Shown here: one piece after another, positions 15,414 to 24,307 of the stretch
Numbering within the stretch: position 1 is the stretch's first letter
Layout: every line of letters starts with the position of its first letter
DNA from: Candidatus Poribacteria bacterium
GTDB lineage: Bacteria > Poribacteria > WGA-4E > WGA-3G
NCBI GenBank assembly: GCA_009841255.1
Contig: VXMD01000075.1
Span: 17,369-53,739 of the forward strand
Direction: 5' to 3'
Length of the DNA stretch: 36,371 nucleotides
Notes under the pieces: model-generated
Databases searched by the model: none
Told to the model about the DNA's origin: nothing
What the model saw: only the letters and a program-made list of their open reading frames with translations
Position numbers and translations under genes: made by a program

Positions 15414-16094
15414 TCAATTCAGTGTCTCGATCCATTCACTGAGCACCCGCGCCATCTCCACGAACACGTCTTCTTCCGTTTTACGCGAGCGTTTAAGGAC
15501 TTTGAACCCGTGATCCGCTGTATCTAATAGATGTAAGGTCGCCTCATCACCGAGTTCCTCGCAGACTGGAACCAATAGGTCGAGGACCGCTAACTTATCG
15601 CGGGTGCCGGACAGGAACAGCATCGGCACGGTAACATCGTCGAGATGTTCCGCGCGTTCCGTTCCCTTCTTTCCAGCAGGATGTAGTGGAAACGCAAAGA
15701 ACACGAGACCGCGGACATGTTCGATCGGTGCTTCTGCCGCCGTGAGCGACGACATACGCCCGCTATAGGAATGTCCTCCAACAAGAATCGATACATCCCC
15801 CGCAGCCTCGTGTGCAGCTGCGACCGCGGAGCGCACGGTTGCCAGAGCCACCGCCTGTGCCTCTCTACCCCCGCCACCACGTTCCATGTAGGGGAACTGA
15901 TAGCGGAATGTGGCGATTCCTACATCTGCTAGCCGTTCAGCGATCGTCTGGAGTGTTGTATGGCGCATATTCGTGCTTGCCCCATGCCCCAGAACGAGCA
16001 ACCATTTGGCGTTGTCTGGACGCATCAGCAACGAGGAAACCTCGCCTTTTTCTGGCGTTGCGATGAACTTCGATTCGATTGCTTCGTAGCTCAT
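15414..16094 (-). CDS. Alpha/beta hydrolase (KANL3/Tex30-like, dienelactone-hydrolase fold)
   Basis: A 226-residue cytoplasmic alpha/beta hydrolase. The oxyanion-loop region LVLGHGASTNMRHT and the strand-turn ATFRYQFPYMERG resemble the KANL3/Tex30 group. The nucleophile elbow is GGHSYSGR, the acid is probably Asp in SGTRDKL, and the base is His in TADHGFK near residue 195. All three catalytic residues are therefore present. The substrate is unknown. A GAGAGGT ribosome-binding site precedes the ATG, and the gene follows the HD-domain gene by 16 bp. It may therefore process a product of the phosphonate-oxidation pair upstream, though that is only context. Confidence 0.75.
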   Translation of the reverse strand: MSYEAIESKFIATPEKGEVSSLLMRPDNAKWLLVLGHGASTNMRHTTLQTIAERLADVGIATFRYQFPYMERGGGGREAQAVALATVRSAVAAAHEAAGDVSILVGGHSYSGRMSSLTAAEAPIEHVRGLVFFAFPLHPAGKKGTERAEHLDDVTVPMLFLSGTRDKLAVLDLLVPVCEELGDEATLHLLDTADHGFKVLKRSRKTEEDVFVEMARVLSEWIETLN

Positions 16095-16110
16095 TTTTTA
16101 CCTCTCTTGA

Positions 16111-16746
16111 TTAGTGGATTAAGCACTGCTGCACAATATCTCGGTAGGCTTCTAACCCAACAGTCTCCAGCCCTTTCACCTTGGCGAGATCGTCCCAGCG
16201 CCGTAAAGTGAGCGCGTCCTGAAAATGCGGGATCTGTTCAAAGGCGTTTCGCTCCTCGTTCGACATGATACCGCCCTGAAGCCTGAAACTCCTTTTTGAT
16301 GCCTCCGATAACCCGTCGTGGTAAGAAGCGTCGACTGTACATAGATACCTTTTCGCCGGAACGTGCAACCGAATCGGTGTTGTAACCGCGTCCGGGAAGA
16401 AGGGTTCCAAATACTGCGCACCGACCTCTTCGTGCGTCAGGTCTGTATCAAGGAACGCTCTATCCGCATTGTGTTCATCTAAAATGATATGTCCGACATC
16501 GTGGAGTAATGCGCCCGTAATCAGTGTGGCACTTGCGCCGTTTTGTTGCGCGAGGGTGGCACATTGGAGCGCATGCTCCAACTGCGTCACGACTTCATCG
16601 TAGAACGACTGCCCCCGTTTTTCCATGTAACTGAACAACGTAACGACCTTTTGCGCCGCTGTCCCGCTTTTCATGTTCTGGGCGAGACTCGGATCAATAT
16701 ACTTTTCAATGTCGCTTGAGAGTTGAGATTTGCTATCAAAAGTCAT
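16111..16746 (-). CDS. PhnZ-like HD-domain mixed-valent diiron oxygenase
   Basis: A 211-residue HD-domain protein of the phosphonate-degradation class. PhnZ and TmpB use a diiron centre to cleave the C-P bond of a 1-hydroxyphosphonate. Ligand-like residues match PhnZ spacing: H58 (LEHALQ), H82-D83 and H86 (LLHDVGH), H105, H128 and D185. A Glu seven residues before H58 is also kept, as in PhnZ; the nearby gating Tyr appears shifted by one residue. The start ATG lies inside the end of the upstream dioxygenase gene (11-bp overlap), indicating co-translation. That pairing, a 2-oxoglutarate dioxygenase followed by an HD oxygenase, is the PhnY-PhnZ or TmpA-TmpB arrangement. Confidence 0.75.
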   Translation of the reverse strand: MTFDSKSQLSSDIEKYIDPSLAQNMKSGTAAQKVVTLFSYMEKRGQSFYDEVVTQLEHALQCATLAQQNGASATLITGALLHDVGHIILDEHNADRAFLDTDLTHEEVGAQYLEPFFPDAVTTPIRLHVPAKRYLCTVDASYHDGLSEASKRSFRLQGGIMSNEERNAFEQIPHFQDALTLRRWDDLAKVKGLETVGLEAYRDIVQQCLIH

Positions 16747-17521
16747 GATTCACCGATCTCCCTTGAAAATGTGCGATTTTGCTAATTTGTTTGTCCCGAT
16801 CGGAGCCATCCGTTGCGTATTGCAAGAAAGCTTGCCGTTTGTCTGCGTAATACTGCTCACGCCAGTCGCCTTGAGAACTGGCATTATAGGTGAGATAAAT
16901 GATACGTCTCGGTCGATCTGAACGGTTGGTTGGACTCTTGTGCGGGATGTAAGAACCGAAGAGAAGAATGTCCCCTGGATCCGTCGGCACAGCGACCCAC
17001 TCCATCTTTGAAGCGGTTTCAGGTGCGACGCACCCCTTTTCATCCAAGGCGATGAATCCTTCCGTGTGCCGACCCGGCGCGAAGTAAAGACAACCGCTTT
17101 CCAGAGTTGCTGGATCCACCGAAATCAGACACGTGATATGGTAGTTAATAAACTCGTAAGCGGGTGCATCCTGATGTGCAGCGTAGCCACCACCGCCAGG
17201 GTACTTATAGTTGATTTTCTCTTTGTAGAGCACCGCCGGTTCCGCCATCAACTCAGAAACCACATCTAACACCTTGCCGCGCGTCACAGTCGCTTTCATA
17301 CCGATGTGATACGGCACGAAATTTTCCGAACGCGAGAGCCGCGGTCCGGCGGGCGTGGATTCGTAGTGATGCATCCACTTTTCGAGCGTCGGTTCCCAGC
17401 ACGAGATCTCAGAGACCCATGTCTGTAGATCGTTCACCTCTTCGGTGGAGAAGAAGCCGGGAATTCGCAGATAACCGTTCGTTTTCCAGTCTCCGTGCAG
17501 TGCCGGGTTGAGATAAGACAT
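16736..17521 (-). CDS. PhnY/TmpA-like Fe(II)/2-oxoglutarate dioxygenase (PhyH family)
   Basis: A 261-residue PhyH-family dioxygenase. The metal triad is H116-x-D118 in AAHQDAPAY and H194 in IPHKSPTN; R203 or R205 a few residues on would bind 2-oxoglutarate. The segment LYKEKINYKYPGGGG just before the HxD is what I recall from phosphonate-linked members rather than from generic PhyH proteins. PhnY and TmpA hydroxylate the carbon next to the phosphonate, making the substrate for the HD-domain oxygenase encoded immediately downstream with an 11-bp overlap. The role in 2-aminoethylphosphonate or trimethylaminoethylphosphonate use is inferred from family and pairing. The gene starts the operon. 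Confidence 0.75.
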   Translation of the reverse strand: MSYLNPALHGDWKTNGYLRIPGFFSTEEVNDLQTWVSEISCWEPTLEKWMHHYESTPAGPRLSRSENFVPYHIGMKATVTRGKVLDVVSELMAEPAVLYKEKINYKYPGGGGYAAHQDAPAYEFINYHITCLISVDPATLESGCLYFAPGRHTEGFIALDEKGCVAPETASKMEWVAVPTDPGDILLFGSYIPHKSPTNRSDRPRRIIYLTYNASSQGDWREQYYADKRQAFLQYATDGSDRDKQISKIAHFQGRSVNHDF

Positions 17522-17597
17522 AATTCACTTCCTTAAGGATGATCCTTTTGCCTGTCAGTGTAGCGTATAGCAGATTTTTTGTCAAATATAGGGTTTT

Positions 17598-17659
17598 GGT
17601 GCGGATCCGATCAAAAAGGGATACCCATGTAACACCCTAAGGAACTCGGAAACCGCACC
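17598..17659. repeat. Imperfect inverted repeat
   Basis: GGTGCGGATCCGA at 17598-17610 is nearly complementary to TCGGAAACCGCACC at 17646-17659, enclosing 35 bp. It lies just past the 3' end of the metallophosphoesterase gene. It may be a small interspersed repeat or form a long-looped hairpin in the transcript. Confidence 0.5.
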
Positions 17660-17673
17660 TATTGGATTGGGGC

Positions 17674-19464
17674 TTAATCTGGGCTAGCACTGAATTGGAG
17701 AGCATCCATTGTGTTGTCAACCGCCATTTGGTAACTCCACCCACCTGTGTAGTCCCCGGAGTGGACAGTTATAGTATTCCATCCAGCTTTCAGTGACAAT
17801 TCAACATAGACTCTACCGTAAAACAGATGCTCTCCAGGTCTCGCCGCGGTACTGAGTTCAACGCCGTTCACAAAGAGTCTACCGAGGTTGCTTCCCCAGC
17901 GAATTTCTGCAAAAACCTTGCGTGCGTCAGGACTTTTGATGTGGGTTACGCCGTAAGCGGATGCCCACTCAGGCTTCTCGAAAACCGCATCCAAGTTAAC
18001 GGACCCCGAATCAACATGATGGACTTTCCACTGGGTGTCTCCACGCTTTCCTTGGTAGGTTTTATTAGCAGACTTATCGTATATGGGCAGGGGATCAGCG
18101 ATAAAATTCGACGGAACGATATCCGACCCAACAAGTTCTTCTGGAACATCAAGCCCGAAAGTACCAAGAAGCATCCAATCGGTGATTTTCTCCATCTTCG
18201 ATGGTTCGATGGGATAAACCATCTCGGTTCGTCGGTACAGTTGTTCACCACCGTATAAAACGGAATAGTCATAGATTGGCAAAGGCAGCACCTCCGTCGA
18301 TGCCGAGAACACAACACTACCTGTTGCATCCTGCCCCGGTTTGAGTGTGAACGCAAGCTGGTGCGGTGCTGTCTGCCAGTTCTCGCTTGCATGGAACACG
18401 AGATCAACATCGACTTCCTTTTCCAGATTATTCTTCAATGCGATTTCAAGTTCTCCACCAGATGAGGAACGCTCCCGCTCAATTTTAAGGTGAGACTGAA
18501 TTGTAACTAACTCTCGGAGTCGTGCTTTGAATTCGGCAGTCGATAGGTCAGCAGGGAAGATGTTCCCGGGTTCAACGATCGCAACATTAATTTCGTTTCC
18601 ATCCACCGTCACGATACTGTAGTGATCAAAGGCACCGTATTCTCGGACTTCTCGTGTTGTGAATCCACCACCTGTCGCACCGAGTACGAAGTATCGTCGG
18701 TCATTACGCGTGTGTAATGTCAAGTTATGGTAGTGTCCAGCGAACACGGTATAGGGGCGATCCGCAAGTGCCTCTTCAATTTGAGACCAGCCGGAGTCTT
18801 CGTGTAACCATGCGGGTTTGTGTAACATAACAAAAGTATGGCGTACATTCCTGTGCTGCGCTAATTCATCCGTTATATATGCGACTTGGGCATCGCCAAA
18901 CCACGTTTCTGCCCAACCTTCGCTACCTTCAGGTTGACTGTGTTTTTCCTCTGTGTTGAGTAAGAGAAATAGACAGTCTTTATAGGTAAATGCCGAATAG
19001 GAGCGTCCGAGGTGCTTTTGCCAATAGTCGTACATCATCGGGTTGGTAATGTCGTGATTACCCGGCAGCGGTAGAAATGGGATTATCAAATCGGATTGAT
19101 GTTGCCAAAATTCTTTCCATTCCGCTTCAACTTGTGCCTTATCATAGGTATATCCTTGTATCAAATCTCCCACCATGATGGCGAAATCGGGTTTCAGGAC
19201 GTTGATTTCGTCGATCGCGCGGTCAAACACGTGCCATTTGTCGTAACCGCCACCTGTTTTATCACCGATAATAGCAAAACTGAACTTATCTGGGTCATCC
19301 GAGAAAGGACGTTCAACGATAGACATGCGTTCTGGGAAATTAGGTGTTTCTGCGGTGACTATAGCAACAGTGCCAAGGACAAGGCATAAAACAAGGCTTG
19401 TTGCAATCTCAGTGAAACTTGCGGATTTCCACGATTGCCCTATCTGTTTATATGGACGAAACAT
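17674..19464 (-). CDS. Secreted calcineurin-like metallophosphoesterase
   Basis: A 596-residue protein with an N-terminal membrane or signal segment at about residues 20-38, so the enzyme acts outside the cytoplasm. The metallophosphoesterase core (about 60-280) has D68 in IIGDKTGGG, D100 in MVGDLI, GNHD at 135-138, H215 in LHKPAW and H244/H246 in GHYHN. The usual first-block DxH reads DKT, so one metal ligand may differ. The C-terminal half contains two beta-rich regions, the last (about 490-590) ending KAGWNTITVHSGDYTGGW, like a carbohydrate-binding jelly roll. It could be a phosphodiesterase or phosphomonoesterase for scavenged organic phosphate. It lacks the shared C-terminal tag. Confidence 0.82.
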   Translation of the reverse strand: MFRPYKQIGQSWKSASFTEIATSLVLCLVLGTVAIVTAETPNFPERMSIVERPFSDDPDKFSFAIIGDKTGGGYDKWHVFDRAIDEINVLKPDFAIMVGDLIQGYTYDKAQVEAEWKEFWQHQSDLIIPFLPLPGNHDITNPMMYDYWQKHLGRSYSAFTYKDCLFLLLNTEEKHSQPEGSEGWAETWFGDAQVAYITDELAQHRNVRHTFVMLHKPAWLHEDSGWSQIEEALADRPYTVFAGHYHNLTLHTRNDRRYFVLGATGGGFTTREVREYGAFDHYSIVTVDGNEINVAIVEPGNIFPADLSTAEFKARLRELVTIQSHLKIERERSSSGGELEIALKNNLEKEVDVDLVFHASENWQTAPHQLAFTLKPGQDATGSVVFSASTEVLPLPIYDYSVLYGGEQLYRRTEMVYPIEPSKMEKITDWMLLGTFGLDVPEELVGSDIVPSNFIADPLPIYDKSANKTYQGKRGDTQWKVHHVDSGSVNLDAVFEKPEWASAYGVTHIKSPDARKVFAEIRWGSNLGRLFVNGVELSTAARPGEHLFYGRVYVELSLKAGWNTITVHSGDYTGGWSYQMAVDNTMDALQFSASPD

Positions 19465-19569
19465 TTAATTAATTTGTAACCTCCTCTGAATATGGGTGAA
19501 GAACTATCCTATCGATAGTATACCACTCAATTGTAGCGCAATAAGGTCTGAACCCCGGTTCCACGCTTT

Positions 19570-20427
19570 TCAATCGGATTCTGGAATGGGTAAAACGTCC
19601 CAGTAGACGGGTTCCATCTTTTCTGAGTATGTTTTTCCCCGAACCCACATGACAGGACGGACATTTTTGCCATCCTTTTTAGGGATACGTTCTGCCTTTG
19701 CGCTGATATAATGCGCAACATTACAACGCCGAAACCGCAAACTGTGGTTATCCGTGCTTTTATGGAGGAGTTGATTGTTGAACCAAACGACGGCTCCAGG
19801 CGGTACTTCAACGGCAACACCATCTTCGTCCTTAGCCTCGCGTGCTATCTTAAACTCGCTCTGTTGTGAGCCTTTGAGGTCTTCATGCGCAAGAATGCCA
19901 TATTTGTGGCTACCCGGGATAACGTAAAGACACCCGTTGTCTTTATCTGCGGCATCAATAGCCGTCCATGTTCCGACCGTCATTTCAGTTCTGTACTGAT
20001 GGTTGAAATACCATTTGTCCTGATGCCACGGGAACCCTAATCCAATCTTCGGCGATTTCCAGATATACAGATTGTTCAGACCGAGGAGATCCGGACCAAG
20101 TAGATCAGCGATCGGATCCGTTAAGCGCGGATCACGGACACGAGCAAGGAATTCAGGGATGTAACAACTCACATGATGGATTTTATGCATCGCATGGATA
20201 CCGGAGGCTTCCACTTTCCCGTCCCTGACTAACGCGTTTTGATTGATATTCGCTTTCGGGAAAGGTCGTTTCCCATCAGCAATATCATCAGCGATGTGCC
20301 GCAAGCTGTCATTTTCTGCTCCCGTGAAAACGCCGTAACGGACAAAATATCCGTTTCCTTCCCAAGAAGTTCGCTCTTCAGGCGTCAATCTAAACTTCCG
20401 TGCTTCGGATGCTATTTTTCTCTCCAT
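19570..20427 (-). CDS. PhyH-family Fe(II)/2-oxoglutarate dioxygenase, tandem copy 1
   Basis: A 285-residue phytanoyl-CoA-dioxygenase-like enzyme: RLTPEERTSWEGNGYFVRYG at the N-terminus, HxD in PWHQDKWYFN, then NGCLYVIPGSHKYG and the distal His in NQLLHKSTDNHSLRFRR with the Arg for 2-oxoglutarate. Family members hydroxylate small molecules or lipids using Fe(II), O2 and 2-oxoglutarate. A short insertion carrying Lys and Glu follows the SHK strand. AAAGGAG precedes the ATG. The gene lies 44 bp downstream of a close paralogue, so they are a tandem duplicate and probably one operon. Substrate unknown. Confidence 0.85.
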   Translation of the reverse strand: MERKIASEARKFRLTPEERTSWEGNGYFVRYGVFTGAENDSLRHIADDIADGKRPFPKANINQNALVRDGKVEASGIHAMHKIHHVSCYIPEFLARVRDPRLTDPIADLLGPDLLGLNNLYIWKSPKIGLGFPWHQDKWYFNHQYRTEMTVGTWTAIDAADKDNGCLYVIPGSHKYGILAHEDLKGSQQSEFKIAREAKDEDGVAVEVPPGAVVWFNNQLLHKSTDNHSLRFRRCNVAHYISAKAERIPKKDGKNVRPVMWVRGKTYSEKMEPVYWDVLPIPESD

Positions 20428-20471
20428 TAATACTCCTTTTCGTAAATTGTATATTATATTATGACGACGCT

Positions 20472-21323
20472 CTATTCTAAAATCGGTATAACGTCCCGTT
20501 GAACTTCATCTTCCATACCGGGATAGGTCTCACCACGAATCCACATCGGCGGTCGCTTTTTATTTACTGCCTCCGGGCGCGTCCATTCCGCTGTTGCCCT
20601 GATATAATGTGCGATGTTTGCGCGTCTGAAACGTTCACTGTGGTTATCCGTGCTTTTATGGAGGACTTGGCTATTAAACCAGATGACCGCGCCAGCAGGG
20701 ACTTCTACCGCAACACCATCTTCATCACGAGCCCCTTCTGCCTGCTTAAACTCTCCCTGTTGTGAACCTTCAAGCTCAATGTGCTCACGAACGCCACACT
20801 TGTGGCTACCCGGGATAACGTAGAGACACCCGTTTCCTTTATCTGCGGCATCAATCGCAGACCACGTTGCGACTGTCGTTCCCGTTTTATACTGATGGTT
20901 AAAATACCATTTATCTTGGTGCCACGGGAAACCGAGACCAATTTTTGGAGGTTTCCAAATATAAAGATTGTTGAGACCGAGAAGATCTGGACCGAGTATG
21001 TCAACAACGGGGTCGGTGAGACGCGGATCACGAGTGCGATCAAGGAATTCAGAGCAATTACAACTCACATATTGGATATTGTGCATCGCGTAGATACCTT
21101 GCGCTTCGATTTTACCGTCTCTGACTAAAGCGTTTTGAAAGATATGATAGTTTGGAAAGGATCGCCTTCCGATAGCGATGTCATCAGCGATTTGCGCTAA
21201 AGAGTCGTTTTCTTCTTCGGTAAAAACGTCGTAACGGACAAAGTATCCGTTTTCTTCCCAAGAGGAGCGTTCTTCAGAAGTTAGTCTAAATTTTCGTTCT
21301 TCAGGCGTTGTCTTTGTGCCCAT
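20472..21323 (-). CDS. PhyH-family Fe(II)/2-oxoglutarate dioxygenase, tandem copy 2
   Basis: A 283-residue paralogue of the downstream gene, with the same HxD block (PWHQDKWYFNHQYKT), NGCLYVIPGSHKCG and NSQVLHKSTDNHSERFRR. All iron and cosubstrate ligands are present. Differences cluster in the segment around residues 60-80 and at the C-terminus, so the two copies may accept different substrates. An AAAGGAG ribosome-binding site is 5 nt before the ATG. It follows the DMT transporter gene by 32 bp and may be in one transcript with it. Confidence 0.85.
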   Translation of the reverse strand: MGTKTTPEERKFRLTSEERSSWEENGYFVRYDVFTEEENDSLAQIADDIAIGRRSFPNYHIFQNALVRDGKIEAQGIYAMHNIQYVSCNCSEFLDRTRDPRLTDPVVDILGPDLLGLNNLYIWKPPKIGLGFPWHQDKWYFNHQYKTGTTVATWSAIDAADKGNGCLYVIPGSHKCGVREHIELEGSQQGEFKQAEGARDEDGVAVEVPAGAVIWFNSQVLHKSTDNHSERFRRANIAHYIRATAEWTRPEAVNKKRPPMWIRGETYPGMEDEVQRDVIPILE

Positions 21324-21355
21324 CGATTCTCCTTTAATACGCGTCGGTCGGTGCT

Positions 21356-22255
21356 TTAACGCCTCATATTTACAAGATAAATTCCTGCTGCTATCAATAC
21401 AGTTCCGGCTAATATACTCAACGACAGTTCATCCCCTAAAAACAGGTTGCTAAACAATACACCCGACACAGGCATGAAAAAATACAAGACTACCAATTTG
21501 CTCGCCTTGTATTTTCTTAACACTGAGGTCAACGTCAGAAAACAGAAACCCGTGAGTATCCACCCTTGATAGAGCATTCCTGCACCGCTTGCCAATGTCA
21601 ATGCAATCGGTTTCCCACCCTCGAAGAAATAACTCAAAACCAGAAAACACGGAATGTTTAAACTTAACAACCAAATGAGGAGTCGGTGGGGATAAATGTC
21701 TTGAACATACACCTTCGTGAGTGTAATGCGGAGTCCAAAGAAACAGGCAGCCAGCGTCACAATCAGGTCTCCAATGAGATGTTCCAAAATGCCGCTGCCT
21801 CGTAGATTCGGCGCGATGGCTGCAATAACACCACCAAAGGCAGAAAGAATCCCCAATGTCTTCCTAACAGAGAGCCGATCGTCCGGAAGCCAAAAGTGCC
21901 CGAATATGACAGTGAAAATTGGGTAAAGCGAGAAAAAAATCGTTGAGCGAGAAGCGATAGTGAGCTCAGTACCGATGTTCAACAGAACGGTATGCAATGC
22001 GTGCAATACCGCCATTACCGACAACCGGCGCACTTCTTCAAAGCGCAACCGCATCGACATTCCCTGGAAAAGGCCCACACCGCCAACAGCAATAACCCCT
22101 AATATATAACGAAAAAATGCCATTTTCAGCGGCGGAAAGCCTTGCAAACTGATCTTAACGGCAAGTGAATTCCCGCCATAGAGAGAAATGGTAGACAATA
22201 CAAGGGCAATAATCTTACCGGGCGGATCTTCGTTTCTAAATTCTTTTTCTATCAT
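21356..22255 (-). CDS. EamA/DMT-family transporter
   Basis: A 299-residue integral membrane protein with about ten hydrophobic helices in two five-helix halves, the EamA arrangement of the drug/metabolite transporter superfamily. Typical pieces are FRYILGVIAVGGVGL and the family turn FFMPVSGVLFSNLFLGDELS in the ninth to tenth helices. I use the ATG at 22255 (MIEKEF); the frame also allows a TTG one codon earlier. DMT transporters export amino acids, metabolites or toxins. The neighbours do not define the substrate; the two PhyH dioxygenases just downstream might act on the same compound. Confidence 0.85.
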   Translation of the reverse strand: MIEKEFRNEDPPGKIIALVLSTISLYGGNSLAVKISLQGFPPLKMAFFRYILGVIAVGGVGLFQGMSMRLRFEEVRRLSVMAVLHALHTVLLNIGTELTIASRSTIFFSLYPIFTVIFGHFWLPDDRLSVRKTLGILSAFGGVIAAIAPNLRGSGILEHLIGDLIVTLAACFFGLRITLTKVYVQDIYPHRLLIWLLSLNIPCFLVLSYFFEGGKPIALTLASGAGMLYQGWILTGFCFLTLTSVLRKYKASKLVVLYFFMPVSGVLFSNLFLGDELSLSILAGTVLIAAGIYLVNMRR

Positions 22256-22387
22256 CAATCTTTTCCGAACTCACGTTATGGTAAGTTTCCAATTACCAAT
22301 ACACTATAGACAGATACAGAGAAGGGTGAGGCACCGGACCTCACCCAACACGATTTGCCAGAAGAAAAGGGCGACTTCTGGGAACCC

Positions 22388-22756
22388 TTATCCCTCAATG
22401 AGTTCAATATGAACGTTGTCAGGTCCCTTGAAAAACGCCCTCTTGACCTCAGGTAACAGATAGTCGAGTTCCGCCCCTTTCGCCTGGAGTTCTGCGACAG
22501 TCGCGTCGAGGTCTTCTACAGTAAAGGCAAGTTGGAAAAGCCCCCAGCGTGGATTGCCGCTGGTATTTTCTACCTCCATATCCCCTAATTTAGGGGAGAG
22601 GAATATCCGTTCCCCACCGATTTCCATACGGACGACTTCTAACCTGCCGACATCAACTGTTTCTATGACTTTGCCGTCAAACATCTTTTCATAATAACTG
22701 ACTGCACCGTCCAAGTCCTGGCACCGAAGATGGACGTGGTCAAACGTAACTCTCAT
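22388..22756 (-). CDS. VOC-family (glyoxalase/bleomycin-resistance) protein
   Basis: A 122-residue single VOC unit with two beta-alpha-beta-beta-beta modules. The first begins VTFDHVHLRCQDLDGAVSYYEKMFDGK, with H8 a likely metal ligand, and the second ends GPDNVHIELIEG with Glu near residue 119 the other ligand. The central GLFQLAFTVEDLDATVAELQAKG is typical. Such proteins dimerise and act as epimerases, dioxygenases, lyases or resistance proteins. The closest overall look is methylmalonyl-CoA-epimerase or glyoxalase-like, but the function cannot be fixed. It stands between the DMT transporter and the sulfatase-fold gene, with gaps on both sides. Confidence 0.8.
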   Translation of the reverse strand: MRVTFDHVHLRCQDLDGAVSYYEKMFDGKVIETVDVGRLEVVRMEIGGERIFLSPKLGDMEVENTSGNPRWGLFQLAFTVEDLDATVAELQAKGAELDYLLPEVKRAFFKGPDNVHIELIEG

Positions 22757-22945
22757 TGTTAAAATTTCCTTTCCTTAGAAGAAGCGCGCCTGACAGCACG
22801 CACGTGAAAATATGATACAGGATATGTCATTATCCCATAATTCGTTGATTGTGTGAAACAAAAAAGCACTTTAGGTAGTGTCTATATTTGATTTACATTG
22901 AATCAAAATGGGAATATAAAAAACAAACTGGCGTCAATGTTGAAC

Positions 22946-24214
22946 CTACTCAACATATCCGAGATCTCGCAACTTACCTTCCAGAATCTCTGTCTCCTCA
23001 GCCGTAGATTCTTGTGTTTTCAGGTGGTGGTAATTAGAATTCATCAGGATGTCGTCATAAGCGTCGCGGAAGCGATCTGGATCTTCACAGGCACACGCTT
23101 CACCGCTCAGCACATGTCGATACACGAACTCACCTGTCTGTTCATCTTCACGATACAGATACTCACCATCCGTTAGGGACCAGAGTCGAACGCCTTCCGA
23201 ATACCTATCAATCTCTATATTGTCAACCATTGCCCGGGAAGTTACGCGATGGTGCGGTATCTCCAAGTTGTTTTTGTCAAGAAACCTGACACCGTAGAGA
23301 CTATCCAACTCCGACAGGACCAATCGGTTTGGATCAATTTTAGATGAAGATAGCAGGTCTTGTCCATAGCCGTGATAGTCCACATCAATAGCTGCGAGGT
23401 TTGTAATTGTCGGGAACAAATCAATCGCTGAAATCGGCGGATTCGGAAATTCCAGACTCCCGATGTCAGGAACATGTGCTAACAACGGCACGTGTAGCAC
23501 GTTCTGATGGAGCGTGGCACCGTGGTTTATAATCTCATCACAGATACCCTCACCGTGATCCCCAAAGATGAAAATCGCCCACTCTGAGAGAGGAAGTTGC
23601 TTCAAAATTTCAACGAGCTTAAATTCGAGTATATGCGTCACAGCGGCGTAGTAGATACGCAACGCCTCATCCATCCTACCGTTATCGACGAGCCACTCGA
23701 AACTTGGAGCATCCGGAATTCCGCTCATGCCATAGTCAGCGTGTGCATACCAGAAATGCAGGAAACAAAATTGCGGTACGTCCGAAGGCTGCTTGAGCTG
23801 TCGGATCAAGTCTTCAAGTGAACCGAGATGTTGTTCCGATGCATTCGGATCCATTACTGTAATGAACGGCTCAAAGTCGAGAAATCGGAACACATCCGGT
23901 CGTTCTGAACGCCCAGTGATGTGATAACCCGCATCACGAAATATCTGAAATAGATTTGGAATATCCTCGAACATCTTAAGGTAAGCCTGCCCATAAAGAC
24001 CGTGTTCAAACGCGTAAAGTCCGGTGAAATAGGAGGTATGAGACGGACGTGTCGCCGGTGCGGGTACAAAAAACTTTTCAGCAAGCGAGAACTTCTGGGT
24101 TAGTAGGTCGAACTTCGGCGTGTTAAAAAGGGGGTTCGTCCGACTGAGTGCATCGAACCGCCAGCAATCAATTGAGATGAGTAAGAATTTATTGACAGTG
24201 TTGATTTTCATCAA
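22946..24214 (-). CDS. Sulfatase-fold (alkaline phosphatase superfamily) hydrolase, Thr nucleophile
   Basis: A 422-residue cytoplasmic-looking member of the sulfatase family (no signal peptide). The first metal Asp is D16 in ISIDCWRFDAL; the second metal pair is in IFGDHGEG; a later His is in TLHQNVLHVPLL. At the position of the formylglycine Cys or Ser there is T55 in TRPSHTSYFTG. It therefore belongs to the T-x-P-S-H subclass, which uses threonine directly like alkaline phosphatase or phosphoethanolamine transferases, and is not a formylglycine sulfatase. Substrate could be a phosphoester, phosphonate or sulfate. The start codon lies only 3 bp from a solo IS605 left end, so its promoter region has been replaced or interrupted. 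Confidence 0.8.
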   Translation of the reverse strand: MMKINTVNKFLLISIDCWRFDALSRTNPLFNTPKFDLLTQKFSLAEKFFVPAPATRPSHTSYFTGLYAFEHGLYGQAYLKMFEDIPNLFQIFRDAGYHITGRSERPDVFRFLDFEPFITVMDPNASEQHLGSLEDLIRQLKQPSDVPQFCFLHFWYAHADYGMSGIPDAPSFEWLVDNGRMDEALRIYYAAVTHILEFKLVEILKQLPLSEWAIFIFGDHGEGICDEIINHGATLHQNVLHVPLLAHVPDIGSLEFPNPPISAIDLFPTITNLAAIDVDYHGYGQDLLSSSKIDPNRLVLSELDSLYGVRFLDKNNLEIPHHRVTSRAMVDNIEIDRYSEGVRLWSLTDGEYLYREDEQTGEFVYRHVLSGEACACEDPDRFRDAYDDILMNSNYHHLKTQESTAEETEILEGKLRDLGYVE

Positions 24215-24217
24215 AAA

Positions 24218-24307
24218 TACGGATTGGAGCCCACATCTTCAGGCGTGGAAGGAAAATTCGCTCTCATGTATGAGACCACAGCGTTTTTTGAAAAAAAACA
24301 CTTGACA
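24218..24307 (+). mobile_element. Solo left end of an IS605-type element (remnant)
   Basis: These 90 bp align with the left end of the IS at 13334-13425. Shared pieces in the same order are TACGGATTGGA, CTTCAGGCG, GGAAAAT, GAGACCACAGCGTTTT-like and AACACTTGACA. The match ends at the -35 hexamer; the leader RNA, tnpB and right end are gone. A degenerate GGGATAA and CACGAT follow at about 24370-24390 and may be leader debris. It begins 3 bp outside the start codon of the minus-strand sulfatase-fold gene. Confidence 0.75.

Noticed and set aside
22946-24214. Formylglycine-dependent sulfatase
   Set aside because: The C/S-x-P-S-R motif is absent; threonine in TRPSH takes its place, so the enzyme cannot be formylglycine-activated at that position.
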